A stretch of DNA of 41,617 nucleotides from JAJPXI01 sp051867655 (GCA_051867655.1 JBJDYV010000057.1:1-41617), one strand, 5' to 3'; positions 1 to 11,036 are shown, numbered from the stretch's first letter. The notes: generated by a model not told the origin, from the letters alone. Translations and numbers: made by a program.

Positions 1-273
<273 letters not shown>

Positions 274-458
274 AAATGGTATCTAAACAGCTTTCACTGT
301 TCAAATCATCTTATTGAAGCTATCCATTAGCTTCAAAGAAATTAATAGAGCCCTTCACCAAGCTTTTGCTTGTTGAAGGACTTTGTCCTTCTGGTGCTTC
401 GTGTTTCTTTTACGTTGTTTAATTTACAAGGTGCACACCGCTTAGCGGTTGGGCTTAG
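274..458 (-). other. rrn operon leader with double hairpin
   Basis: This is the transcribed leader between the rrn promoters and mature 16S. It contains two adjacent perfect hairpins at 356-396: a 7-bp GAAGGAC stem at 375-391 and a 5-bp CAAGC stem at 359-372, with outer CACCA/TGGTG pairing. Such leaders usually hold RNase III processing stems and antitermination boxes. I did not find a convincing boxA, so only the hairpins are directly supported. Confidence 0.5.
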
Positions 459-488
459 ATTATACCATTTGGTACATCCTTTTGTCAA
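459..488 (-). promoter_or_regulatory. rrn promoter P1
   Basis: Minus strand: -35 TTGACA (483-488), 18-bp spacer, -10 TATAAT (459-464), both perfect consensus. An A-rich tract lies just upstream of the -35, as in an UP element. The inverted repeat TACCATTTGGTA (463-474, plus strand) overlaps the -10 box and the spacer. Confidence 0.85.
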
Positions 489-567
489 GAACTTTTTTTA
501 AAAAACGCTGTTTTTTGTTTCGGTTCTTGCTTTTGTCCATCGCGTTCCGTTTGGCGCGAACTCGTTT

Positions 568-596
568 ATGTTACCACAACTCATTCTCTTTGTCAA
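568..596 (-). promoter_or_regulatory. rrn promoter P2
   Basis: Minus strand: -35 TTGACA (591-596), 17-bp spacer, -10 TAACAT (568-573). It is preceded by AAAAAAGTGC directly before the -35, a tract shared with P1 and P3. Confidence 0.75.
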
Positions 597-670
597 GCAC
601 TTTTTTCAACTTTTTGAATCTTTCTTTCAAGCCGTCTCAATTCAGTGCCCCGCTCAACAGGCGCTCGATT

Positions 671-699
671 AATATACCAAATCACCCCCAGTTTGTCAA
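671..699 (-). promoter_or_regulatory. rrn promoter P3
   Basis: Minus strand: -35 TTGACA (694-699), 17-bp spacer, -10 TATATT (671-676). AAAAAAGTG precedes the -35. It is the most distal of three tandem promoters spaced about 100-110 bp apart. Confidence 0.75.
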
Positions 700-847
700 C
701 ACTTTTTTCGCGAAAATTCGAATTATTTTTCTTTTCTTCCACAGTCCACAATCGGCGCACATTTGTAGGCGAATCGGCTGTTGCAGATGGACGCAAATTG
801 TGATACCTTTTATATATATAGAATTCTTGTACCCGGGAGGTCATACC

Positions 848-1762
848 ATGCCCATAAAAATACCGGACTCACTGCCTGCTCGTGCTGTGCTGGAAAGCGA
901 AAACATCTTTGTCATGACTGAGCTGCGGGCCATGCATCAGGATATTCGCCCCCTCAACCTTCTGATTCTCAATTTGATGCCCACCAAGATCGTGACCGAG
1001 ACCCAGCTTCTGCGCAAGCTGTCCAATACGCCTTTGCAGATCACGGTTGAACTGCTGCAGACAGCCAGCTATGTCGGCCACAATACCGACACGTCCCATC
1101 TGGACTCCTTCTACACCACCTTTGACCAGATCAAAGGGAAAAAATACGACGGCATGATCATCACCGGCGCACCCGTGGAAAATATGGAGTTTGACCAGGT
1201 TGATTACTGGGAGGAACTCTGCGCGATCATGGAGTGGACCAAGACCCACGTCCATTCCACCCTGCACATCTGCTGGGGCGCTCAGGCGGGGCTGTACTTC
1301 CACTACGGCATTCCCAAACGCTCTCTGCCGAAAAAGCTGTTCGGCGTCTATGAGCACAAGGTGCTCAAGCCCAGTTCTCCCCTGTTCCGGGGCTTTGACG
1401 ACGTCTTTTATGCTCCCAATTCCCGCTATACCGAGGTCTGGGAGGAGGATATCCGGAAGGTCCCTGAGCTGGAGATGATGGCCAGCGGCGAGGAGTCGGG
1501 CGTGTTCGCCGTCAAGAGCGTAGATTCCCGGCGGTTCTTCGTGCTGGGCCACCCGGAGTACGACCCCGACACCCTGGCCAAGGAGTACTTCCGCGATGTG
1601 GAGAAGGGGCTGGATATCGCCGTGCCCGCCAACTACTTCCCCGACAACGACCCCAGCAAGGCCCCCATCGTCCGCTGGCGCTCGGCGGGGCAGCTGCTGT
1701 ACACCAACTGGCTGAACTACTACGTCTATCAGACCACCCCCTACGACTTGGGAAACATTTAA
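848..1762 (+). CDS. metA: Homoserine O-acetyltransferase, MetA family
   Basis: Acylates L-homoserine at the start of methionine synthesis. The 304-residue protein has the length of the MetA family and aligns from MPIKIPDSLPA to YYVYQTTPYDL. The catalytic Cys is C142 (HICWGAQAG); the His and Glu of GHPEYD complete the active site. Residue 111 is Glu (GAPVENMEF). As I recall the literature, Glu here goes with acetyl-CoA use (Bacillus cereus) and Gly with succinyl-CoA (E. coli), so acetyl-CoA is the likely donor. The start is ATG 848, with GGGAGG seven bases upstream; the frame stays open further 5', but that part has no family similarity and runs through the rrn promoters. It is divergent from rrn and converges on the butyrate operon at a shared terminator. 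I found no clear sigma-A promoter in the AT-rich stretch 780-825. Confidence 0.96.
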   Translation: MPIKIPDSLPARAVLESENIFVMTELRAMHQDIRPLNLLILNLMPTKIVTETQLLRKLSNTPLQITVELLQTASYVGHNTDTSHLDSFYTTFDQIKGKKYDGMIITGAPVENMEFDQVDYWEELCAIMEWTKTHVHSTLHICWGAQAGLYFHYGIPKRSLPKKLFGVYEHKVLKPSSPLFRGFDDVFYAPNSRYTEVWEEDIRKVPELEMMASGEESGVFAVKSVDSRRFFVLGHPEYDPDTLAKEYFRDVEKGLDIAVPANYFPDNDPSKAPIVRWRSAGQLLYTNWLNYYVYQTTPYDLGNI

Positions 1763-1766
1763 ACAA

Positions 1767-1795
1767 ACGGGAGAGCGCACCACGCGCTCTCCCGT
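1767..1795. terminator. Bidirectional intrinsic terminator, metA / butyrate operon
   Basis: A 12-bp perfect stem ACGGGAGAGCGC (1767-1778) / GCGCTCTCCCGT (1784-1795) with a 5-base loop. It is followed by TTCTT on the plus strand and TTTGTTT on the minus strand, so it can end both converging transcripts. Confidence 0.9.
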
Positions 1796-1820
1796 TTCTT
1801 ATACATTATATAGGAGATGC

Positions 1821-2933
1821 TTATGCCTCTTTCGCTTTCCGGATCTCCTCGATCATCTTGGGCACGACGGTGAACAGATCGCCCACGATGCCGTAGGACG
1901 CGACCTCGAAGATGGGCGCGGAGGCGTTCTTGTTCACGGCGATGATGCACTCAGAATCCTGCATACCGGCCTTGTGCTGGATGGCGCCCGAGATGCCCAG
2001 AGCCACATAGATCCGGGGATGGACCGTCTTGCCGGTCTGGCCCACCTGCTGGTTGGCGTCCACCCAGCCTGCGTCCACCGCGGCACGGGAGGCGCCCACG
2101 ACGCCGCCCAGGACATTGGCCAGCTCCTGGGCCAGGGCCAGGCCCTTCCGATAGTCCTTGCCGATGCCGCGGCCCACGGAGACCACCACGTCGGCGCCGA
2201 TGATGTCCACCAGCTTCTTGGCGGTCTTCTTGATCTCCAGGATCTCCACACCGATGTCGGAGGGTTCCAGCTTCACGTCCACCTTCTCCAGGACGGTGGC
2301 TTCGGCCCGGGCGTCGTCGTACTCCGCCGTGCGCATGACGCCGGGGCGCACCGTAGACATCTGGGGACGGAACCGGGGGCAGATGATGGTGGCCATCAGA
2401 TGGCCGCCGAAGGCCGGGCGGGTCATCTTCAGGTTGGTGTTCTCCTCAAACTGGGTGTTGTCCACATCAATGGTGGAGGTGGTCTTCAGGAATTCCTTGT
2501 ATTTCTCCACATTCACATCCAGGTGGGTGCAGTCGGCGGTCAGGCCGGTGTGCAGCCGGGCGGCGCACCGGGGGCCCAGATCACGGCCGAAGTTGGTGGC
2601 GCCGATCAGCACGACCTCCGGCTTATGCTCCTCGATCAGCTCACAGAGCACCTTCGTATAGGCGTCGGTGGTGTAGTTTTTCAGCAGAGGATGGTCGCAG
2701 AGATAGACCTTGTCGGCTCCGTAGCCGCCCAGGGCCTTGGCATAGTTCTCATTCAGGCCCTCGCCCATCAGCACGCCGCACAGCTCCACCCCCAGGTCGT
2801 CGGCCAGCTTGCGGCCCTCACTGAGCAGCTGATAGCTGATGGACATGATCACGCCGTCCCGCTGCTCGCAGAACACCCATACGCCCTTGAAAGCGGCGGT
2901 ATCTTTACTATTGAATCCAGTCATGTTCAACAT
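1821..2933 (-). CDS. etfA: Electron transfer flavoprotein, alpha subunit
   Basis: Large subunit of the FAD-binding electron transfer flavoprotein that works with butyryl-CoA dehydrogenase. In butyrate producers the EtfAB/Bcd complex bifurcates electrons from NADH to crotonyl-CoA and ferredoxin. The 370-residue protein has the N-terminal ETF domain (GVWVFCEQRDG onward) and the C-terminal FAD domain with VSVGRGIGK, GASRAAVDAGW and the PRIYVALGISGAIQH signature. Two starts are possible: ATG 2933 with AAGGA six bases upstream, or ATG 2924 with the G-rich tract about nine bases upstream. It lies nine bases downstream of etfB and is the last gene of the operon, followed by the shared terminator. 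Confidence 0.96.
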   Translation of the reverse strand: MLNMTGFNSKDTAAFKGVWVFCEQRDGVIMSISYQLLSEGRKLADDLGVELCGVLMGEGLNENYAKALGGYGADKVYLCDHPLLKNYTTDAYTKVLCELIEEHKPEVVLIGATNFGRDLGPRCAARLHTGLTADCTHLDVNVEKYKEFLKTTSTIDVDNTQFEENTNLKMTRPAFGGHLMATIICPRFRPQMSTVRPGVMRTAEYDDARAEATVLEKVDVKLEPSDIGVEILEIKKTAKKLVDIIGADVVVSVGRGIGKDYRKGLALAQELANVLGGVVGASRAAVDAGWVDANQQVGQTGKTVHPRIYVALGISGAIQHKAGMQDSECIIAVNKNASAPIFEVASYGIVGDLFTVVPKMIEEIRKAKEA

Positions 2934-2942
2934 CCCCCTTCC

Positions 2943-3743
2943 TTAAATCATGTGCTTCTCATTGAGGATGGAGACCAGCGTGACAGCGGCCTCCGCGGGA
3001 GAACCATCGAGCATCATGCCGGCGCCCTTCACCGGAGGGGAGAAGGACTTGTACACATTGGTGGGGGAACCCTTCAGACCGATGGTGTCGTCGTCGATCA
3101 GGGGGTTGTCCTTCAGAGCCTCGTAATCCAGCACCGTCAAAGGCTTGGAGTAGCACTCCAGGATGCCGGACACGCTCATATAGCGGGGAACGGCCAGCTC
3201 CTTGACGCAGGTGATCAGGCAGGGAGTCTTCGCCTTCAGCAGCATATAGCCGTCCTCCAGCAGGCGCTTCACCTCCACGCCGCCGTCCTTGGCGGCCACT
3301 TCCACGGCATAGGTGATCTGGGGCAGGTGCAGCTTCTCGGCAATCTGGGGGCCCACCTGGGCAGTGTCGCCGTCAATGGCCTGCCGGCCGCAGAGCACGA
3401 TGTCGTCGCTGTCCAGCCCGATGTGGCTGATGCCGGCGGCGAGGATCTGGGAGGTGGCGTAGGTATCGCTGCCGCCGAACTCACGGCCGCAGATCAGATA
3501 GGCCTCGTCGGCGCCCATGGCCAGCAGCTCACGCAGCATCCCCTCGGCGGGCGGGGGTCCCATGGAGACCACCACCACCTTGCAGCCGGTGTTATCTTTG
3601 ATCCGCAGGGCGGTCTCCACCGCGGCCAGGTCGTCATGGTTGGTAATGGTGGCCATGGCGGCACGATCCATGGTGCCGTCTTCCTTGACCGCCACAACGC
3701 CGGAGGTATCGGGCACCTGCTTCACACATACAATGATTTTCAT
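2943..3743 (-). CDS. etfB: Electron transfer flavoprotein, beta subunit
   Basis: Small subunit of the electron transfer flavoprotein, 266 residues, starting MKIIVCVKQVPDT as in clostridial EtfB. The ETF-beta signature around CGRQAIDGDTAQVGPQ is intact. In bifurcating ETFs this subunit holds the NADH-reactive FAD; the sequence shows the family, while bifurcation is inferred from the bcd-etfB-etfA arrangement. A Shine-Dalgarno of the AAGGAGG type lies just upstream of ATG 3743. It sits between bcd and etfA in one transcription unit. Confidence 0.96.
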   Translation of the reverse strand: MKIIVCVKQVPDTSGVVAVKEDGTMDRAAMATITNHDDLAAVETALRIKDNTGCKVVVVSMGPPPAEGMLRELLAMGADEAYLICGREFGGSDTYATSQILAAGISHIGLDSDDIVLCGRQAIDGDTAQVGPQIAEKLHLPQITYAVEVAAKDGGVEVKRLLEDGYMLLKAKTPCLITCVKELAVPRYMSVSGILECYSKPLTVLDYEALKDNPLIDDDTIGLKGSPTNVYKSFSPPVKGAGMMLDGSPAEAAVTLVSILNEKHMI

Positions 3744-3760
3744 TGCACTCTACCTCCTTC

Positions 3761-4924
<1,164 letters not shown>

Positions 4925-4945
4925 ATGGTTGCCTCCTAATCTATC

Positions 4946-5797
4946 TTATTTCTTGGTATAGTCGTAGAAACCTTTTCCGCTCTTGCGGCCCAGCAGGCCG
5001 CCGCGCACCATCTTGCGCAGGAGCAGGCTGGCCCGGTATTTGGGGTCGCCGGTCTCCTCATAGAGAACGTCCATGATGGCCAGGCACACATCCAGGCCGA
5101 CGAAGTCGCCCAGGGTCAGGGGGCCCATGGGGTGGTTGGCGCCCAGCTGCATGGCCTTGTCGATATCCTCCACGCTGGCCACGCCGGTCTCCACCAGGCC
5201 GATGGCCTCGTTGATCATGGGGATCAGGATCTTGTTGACCACAAAGCCGGGGGCCTCGGCCACTTCCACCGGATCCTTGCCCACTTCCTTCGCCAGAGCA
5301 TACACGGTGTCAAAGGTCTCCTGGGAGGTATTGGCCCCCTTGATGACCTCCACCAGCTTCATGACGGTGGCGGGGTTGAAGAAGTGCATGCCGATGAACT
5401 TGTCGGCCCGCTTGGTGGCAGCGGCGATGGCGGTGATGGAGATGGAGGAGGTGTTGGACGCGAAAATGGTTTCCGGCTTGCAGATGCCGTCCAGCTCCGC
5501 GAACACGCCCTTCTTGATCTCCAGGTTCTCCACGGCGGCTTCCACGACCAGGTCGGCGTCAGCGGCCAGGCTCAGCTCCGTGGTGAAGGCGATCTTGCCG
5601 GTGATAGCAGCCTTGCCGGCTTCATCCAGCTTGCCCTTGGCGACCAGCTTGTCCAGGCCCTTGTTCAGCCGGGCCTCGGACGCCTGGATGATGTCGTCCC
5701 GAATGTCGCGCACGATCACGTCAAAGCCCGCACGGGCAAATACCTGGGCGATGTCCAGGCCCATGGTGCCGCCGCCGATTACTACGATTTTTTTCAT
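4946..5797 (-). CDS. hbd: 3-hydroxybutyryl-CoA dehydrogenase
   Basis: NAD(P)-dependent oxidoreductase that reduces acetoacetyl-CoA to 3-hydroxybutyryl-CoA. The 283-residue protein starts MKKIVVIGGGTMGLDIA, a Rossmann fold with glycine motif G8-x-G-x-x-G13. The catalytic His is in GMHFFNPATVMKLVEV and the C-terminal dimerisation domain carries NHPMGPLTLGDFVGLD. The Shine-Dalgarno is weak (around GAAACGAGG). It lies 21 bases upstream of bcd, and is separated from crt by 238 bases that hold a second copy of the crt 3' end. Confidence 0.96.
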   Translation of the reverse strand: MKKIVVIGGGTMGLDIAQVFARAGFDVIVRDIRDDIIQASEARLNKGLDKLVAKGKLDEAGKAAITGKIAFTTELSLAADADLVVEAAVENLEIKKGVFAELDGICKPETIFASNTSSISITAIAAATKRADKFIGMHFFNPATVMKLVEVIKGANTSQETFDTVYALAKEVGKDPVEVAEAPGFVVNKILIPMINEAIGLVETGVASVEDIDKAMQLGANHPMGPLTLGDFVGLDVCLAIMDVLYEETGDPKYRASLLLRKMVRGGLLGRKSGKGFYDYTKK

Positions 5798-5834
5798 ACT
5801 TATAAACCTCGTTTCTTCAATGATTAATGTAAAA

Positions 5835-5915
5835 TCACTTGTTTTGGAAGTGCTTCTCCGCGCGTTTTTCCAGGAATGCTCCCATGCCCGCGTCGTCGCA
5901 AAGTCCGCTGAATTT
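5835..5915 (-). pseudogene. Remnant: diverged second copy of the crt 3' end
   Basis: Minus-strand reading at 5835-5888 gives GMGAFLEKRAEKHFQNK and a stop, matching the end of crt (6036-6089). Of 17 codons, 16 encode the same residue although nine differ by synonymous changes; the one replacement is K for R, and the stop is TGA rather than TAA. Further upstream FSGLCDDA is only loosely similar to crt FGVTCGTEDKNE, and homology is lost by about 5915. There is no start codon or Shine-Dalgarno. It is the tail of a diverged crt homologue, not a recent duplication. Confidence 0.85.
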
Positions 5916-5963
5916 TATTTCTGCCTGCGGCAAAAACAAAATTCGCTTTCTTGCTCCTCCGCC

Positions 5964-5998
5964 CCCCAACGAAACCTTACGGTTTCGTCGGGGACCCC
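5964..5998. repeat. C4/G4 hairpin abutting GGGGWCCCC, copy 1
   Basis: CCCC (5964-5967), an A/C mismatch, then the 8-bp stem ACGAAACC / GGTTTCGT with loop TTAC, then GGGG (5990-5993), which starts the 9-mer GGGGACCCC (5990-5998). The hinT-side copy at 13101-13140 has the same build, including the A/C mismatch. It lies between crt and its displaced 3' end. Confidence 0.7.
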
Positions 5999-6035
5999 AA
6001 AACGAGGGCATGGCAATCCGTTTGAGGGTCGTGTC

Positions 6036-6812
6036 TTACCTGTTCTGAAAATGCTTCTCCGCCCGTTTCTCCAAAAACGCGCCCATGCCCTCGTTTTTGT
6101 CCTCTGTGCCGCAGGTCACGCCGAAGGCCTCCGCCTCAAAGGCGGCGGCGGTATGGATATCGGCCTGCATCCCCATGCGGATACAGCGTTTGGCCTCGCA
6201 GACGGCGATCTGCGCGTTGGCACAGATCATCTGGGCCATCTCCATGGCCTTGCCCATCAGCTCCTCCGGGGGGTAGACCTCGCTGACCAGACCGATGGCC
6301 TTCGCCTCGGCGGCGCCGATGGTCTTGCCCGTCAGAATCAGCTCCATGGCCTTGGACACGCCCACGATCCGGGGCAGCCGCTGGGTCCCGCCGAATCCGG
6401 GGGTGATCCCCAGCCCCACCTCCGGCTGACCGAACTTGGCCTTTTCGGAGGCCAGACGAATATCACAGGCCATGGCCAGCTCGCAGCCGCCGCCCAGGGC
6501 AAACCCGTTGATGGCGGCGATGACCGGCTTGCTCATGTTCTCCAGCTTCAGGAACACATTCCCGCCGTGGACACCGAACCGTTTGCCGTCAATGGCGGAA
6601 AACCCCTTCATCTCTCCGATGTCGGCGCCCGCCACAAAGGAACGCCCCTCGCCCGTCAGGATGACCACATAGATCTCCGCATCCTGTTCCGCCTGCTCAA
6701 TAGCCGCGTCCAGATCAGAAAGCACCTGTGAATTCAGGGCGTTCAGCGCCTCCGGCCGACTGATCGTCATAATCCCCACGTGGTCCTGTTTTTCCAACTT
6801 TACAAACGCCAT
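6036..6812 (-). CDS. crt: 3-hydroxybutyryl-CoA dehydratase (crotonase)
   Basis: Enoyl-CoA hydratase-family enzyme, 258 residues, converting 3-hydroxybutyryl-CoA to crotonyl-CoA. The oxyanion-hole segments are SFVAGADIGEM and INGFALGGGCELAMACD, and the two catalytic glutamates are E111 and E131 (GQPEVGLGITPGFGGTQRL). It is the first gene of the butyrate operon; no thiolase gene is in the window. ATG 6812 has AAGGAGG eight bases upstream, immediately next to a Rex-type operator. The last 17 codons are repeated in diverged form about 200 bases downstream, so the present 3' end may have been acquired. Confidence 0.96.
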   Translation of the reverse strand: MAFVKLEKQDHVGIMTISRPEALNALNSQVLSDLDAAIEQAEQDAEIYVVILTGEGRSFVAGADIGEMKGFSAIDGKRFGVHGGNVFLKLENMSKPVIAAINGFALGGGCELAMACDIRLASEKAKFGQPEVGLGITPGFGGTQRLPRIVGVSKAMELILTGKTIGAAEAKAIGLVSEVYPPEELMGKAMEMAQMICANAQIAVCEAKRCIRMGMQADIHTAAAFEAEAFGVTCGTEDKNEGMGAFLEKRAEKHFQNR

Positions 6813-6824
6813 AATCCATCCTCC

Positions 6825-6842
6825 TTGTTAAATTTTTAACAC
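6825..6842. promoter_or_regulatory. Rex-type operator upstream of crt
   Basis: Plus strand TTGTTAAATTTTTAACAC, against the Rex consensus TTGTTAA-N4-TTAACAA: 13 of 14 arm positions match. It directly precedes the crt Shine-Dalgarno. Rex is the NADH/NAD-sensing repressor known to control crt-bcd-etf-hbd operons in clostridia, so redox control of butyrate formation is likely. No rex gene is in the window. Confidence 0.8.
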
Positions 6843-6852
6843 ATTTGCATTA

Positions 6853-6897
6853 GCTAAAAGCGCAGCGAACAGGCGCATATCCGTTGTTCTGCTGCGC
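6853..6897 (-). promoter_or_regulatory. Terminator-like hairpin in the crt leader
   Basis: GCGCAGC (6860-6866) with GAAC pairs with GTTC and GCTGCGC (6891-6897), with one bulged base and a 15-base loop. In the minus direction it is followed by TTTT. It lies between the candidate promoter and the Rex site, so it could act as an attenuator; that role is inference. Confidence 0.4.
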
Positions 6898-6978
6898 CGA
6901 CCAGATGGTTCCACTTCACTGAGTCACCTTTCATTGATGTGATAATCAAATTCTTTCCCATTATCATTATTGTCTTTT

Positions 6979-7007
6979 ACTATAGCCCCTTTTTCTGAAA
7001 TACGCAA
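6979..7007 (-). promoter_or_regulatory. Candidate promoter of the butyrate operon
   Basis: Minus strand: -35 TTGCGT (7002-7007), 17-bp spacer, -10 TATAGT (6979-6984). It would give a leader of about 160 bases before crt, with the Rex site at its downstream end. A nearer promoter is not evident. The rest of 6898-7147 is AT-rich and noncoding apart from this and the divergent promoter at 7072-7100. Confidence 0.5.
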
Positions 7008-7071
7008 GCATAAATTACATAAAAAATTTTTCATTATGCCATTAAAAATTTTTATTGTATGAAAAAAATGG

Positions 7072-7100
7072 TTGAACTCGCCCTTTTTTTCCATTATGAT
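7072..7100 (+). promoter_or_regulatory. Sigma-A promoter of the HD-domain gene
   Basis: -35 TTGAAC (7072-7077), 17-bp spacer, -10 TATGAT (7095-7100), about 40 bases upstream of ATG 7148. AAGGAG at 7130-7135 is the ribosome binding site, at a somewhat long 12-base distance. Confidence 0.6.
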
Positions 7101-7147
7101 GATAAAAATATCTGCTGAATAAACCGCGCAAGGAGCATCCATATCTT

Positions 7148-7810
7148 ATGAACGTCACATTTGAAATGGTCAAGAACGACCCGGAGATCCGCACGTATAT
7201 CACGCAGGCCGACGCCTCCCTGATTGCCCTGGGCTTTACGGAGCACAGCTTCGCCCATGTGACCAAATGCGCCGAGACCGCCAGCCGTCTGTTGGAAGAT
7301 CTGGGCTTCAGCGCCCGGGAGGTCGAGCTGGCCAAAATTGCCGGGTTCATGCATGACATCGGCAACCTGGTCAACCGCCACGACCACGCTGTCAGCGGTG
7401 CCGCCATGGCCTTCCGCATTCTGGACAAAATGGGCATGGAGCCCGCCGACATTGCCACGGTCATCACCGCCATCGGCCACCACGACGACTCCACCGCCTT
7501 CCCGGTCAACGCTGTGGCTGCGGCCCTGATCCTGGCGGACAAGACCGACGTGCGCCGCAGCCGCGTGCGCAATCGGGACACCATTCGCTTTGACATCCAC
7601 GACCGGGTCAACTACGCCGTGGAGCGAGCCGACCTGGCGCTGGACAAGCAGGCGGGCACCATCACCCTGTCCCTGTCCATCAACACCGAGGTGTGCGCCG
7701 TCATGGATTACTTTGAGATCTTCCTGAACCGGATGCTCCTCTGCCGGAAGGCGGCCGAGTTCTTCGGGCTGGCCTTCCGGCTGGACGTGAACGGTCAAAA
7801 TCTTTTGTAG
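7148..7810 (+). CDS. HD-domain phosphohydrolase of unknown substrate
   Basis: A 220-residue soluble protein with the metal-binding HD signature: H37 in EHSFAHV, H69-D70 in GFMHDIGN, H111-H112-D113 in IGHHDDS, and D131/D134 in LADKTDV. These residues are typical of HD-superfamily phosphatases and phosphodiesterases. The substrate cannot be read from the sequence. It has its own promoter, is divergent from the butyrate operon, and stands alone before the alaS T-box. Confidence 0.85.
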   Translation: MNVTFEMVKNDPEIRTYITQADASLIALGFTEHSFAHVTKCAETASRLLEDLGFSAREVELAKIAGFMHDIGNLVNRHDHAVSGAAMAFRILDKMGMEPADIATVITAIGHHDDSTAFPVNAVAAALILADKTDVRRSRVRNRDTIRFDIHDRVNYAVERADLALDKQAGTITLSLSINTEVCAVMDYFEIFLNRMLLCRKAAEFFGLAFRLDVNGQNLL

Positions 7811-7839
7811 ATTCTGACTGAATCAGGAAAAAACAGCAC

Positions 7840-7867
7840 TTGACAAGGTCAAAAACTGTGATAAACT
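7840..7867 (+). promoter_or_regulatory. Promoter of alaS
   Basis: -35 TTGACA (7840-7845) and -10 TAAACT (7862-7867) with a 16-bp spacer, immediately upstream of the T-box leader. Confidence 0.65.
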
Positions 7868-7872
7868 AATTG

Positions 7873-8101
7873 AGTTAAATGTGATGACGAAGCCAAAAGC
7901 GAACCGGCGCCCAAAGCGAGAGGGGATGGTGCAAGCCCTCGGCAGTCCGGCCGCTCGTGCCACTTCCGAGCTGTCCGCGAGGAGCGGAACGCCCCATCCC
8001 CGTTACCGGATGCAATGAGATGCCCGCTTGCGGGCAAATCAGGGTGGTACCGTGGAGTAAACTTGCTCTGCCCCTGAACACAGGGGCAGAGCTTATTTTT
8101 T
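7873..8101 (+). ncRNA. T-box leader, alanine-specific, with terminator
   Basis: A T-box riboswitch that senses uncharged tRNA-Ala and controls alaS. Stem I can be folded with GAAG pairing CTTC (7963-7966) and AGCG pairing CGCT; the loop between them on the 3' side reads CGTGCCA. That places the specifier codon GCC (Ala) at 7959-7961, followed by a purine as expected. The apical part has the conserved GAGGGGATGGTGCAAG pattern. The T-box itself is AGGGTGGTACCGTGG at 8041-8055. The terminator is a 12-bp stem GCTCTGCCCCTG (8065-8076) / CAGGGGCAGAGC (8081-8092), then a T-rich tail to 8101. Confidence 0.93.
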
Positions 8102-8130
8102 ACACTATAGACAAAGGGAGTATGAACCCA

Positions 8131-10779
<2,649 letters not shown>

Positions 10780-10915
10780 ACCGCCGCCCAGCGAGCGAAA
10801 GCGAGCCGCGCCTTGGGCGCGTGAATTCGCAGAATTCCCGCAGGGGCAATTCATTTGCCCCGAGGATTTGAAATCATATGGGGTCCCCGGGCGATGCCGC
10901 GCATCGGCTGGGGCC
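10780..10915. repeat. Hairpin-rich insert between alaS and its second 3' end, with C4/G4 hairpin copy 2
   Basis: This noncoding stretch separates alaS from a second copy of its 3' end. It holds several hairpins: GGGGCAA/TTGCCCC, GATTT/AAATC, GAATTC-GCA-GAATTC, and CGCCCA/TGGGCG arms. At 10880-10913 is GGGGTCCCC followed by CGATGC-CGC-GCATCG and GGGG, so CCCC (10885-10888) pairs with GGGG (10910-10913). The build resembles the hairpins at 5964-5998 and 13101-13140. CCGCCGCCCA (10781-10790) is an inverted copy of TGGGCGGCGG within the alaS end. Confidence 0.6.
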
Positions 10916-10993
10916 GGCGGCAAAGATATCCTGATGCTGGACAACGCCCTGGCTATGGTGGACAACTTCGTCTCCATGAAGCTGGGACTGTAA
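10916..10993 (+). pseudogene. Remnant: second copy of the alaS 3' end
   Basis: 78 bases match 10702-10779 with two differences, both synonymous (ATT/ATC for Ile, CTC/CTG for Leu), so the reading GGKDILMLDNALAMV...KLGL and the TAA stop are kept. Upstream in frame it reads SAGA where alaS has SAMG, so weak similarity extends a few more codons. There is no start codon or ribosome binding site. The natural intrinsic terminator of alaS follows this copy, not the working gene end, suggesting that this is the original end. Confidence 0.9.
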
Positions 10994-11000
10994 GCGCTTA

Positions 11001-11036
11001 AAAAACCGAGCGAGGCCGCGGCCTCGCTCGGTTTTT
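11001..11036. terminator. Bidirectional terminator, alaS / MATE
   Basis: A 36-base perfect palindrome: AAAAACCGAGCGAGGCC (11001-11017), 2-base centre, and its complement to 11036. A-tracts and T-tracts flank the GC stem on both sides, so it can terminate both converging transcripts. It starts eight bases after the stop of the second alaS end. Confidence 0.92.

Noticed and set aside
274..458. boxA antitermination site in the rrn leader
   Set aside because: Only a weak TTTCTTTGAAG-like match was seen; not good enough to call.
780..830. Sigma-A promoter for metA
   Set aside because: The TATATATATA tract could be a -10, but no acceptable -35 lies at 16-18 bp.
449..847. Long in-frame 5' extension of metA
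   Set aside because: It has no similarity to MetA, crosses all three rrn promoters, and ATG 848 has a proper ribosome binding site and the family N-terminus.
6924..7142. Short minus-strand open frame between crt and the HD gene
   Set aside because: Low-complexity AT-rich region with promoter signals, no ribosome binding site and no recognisable protein.
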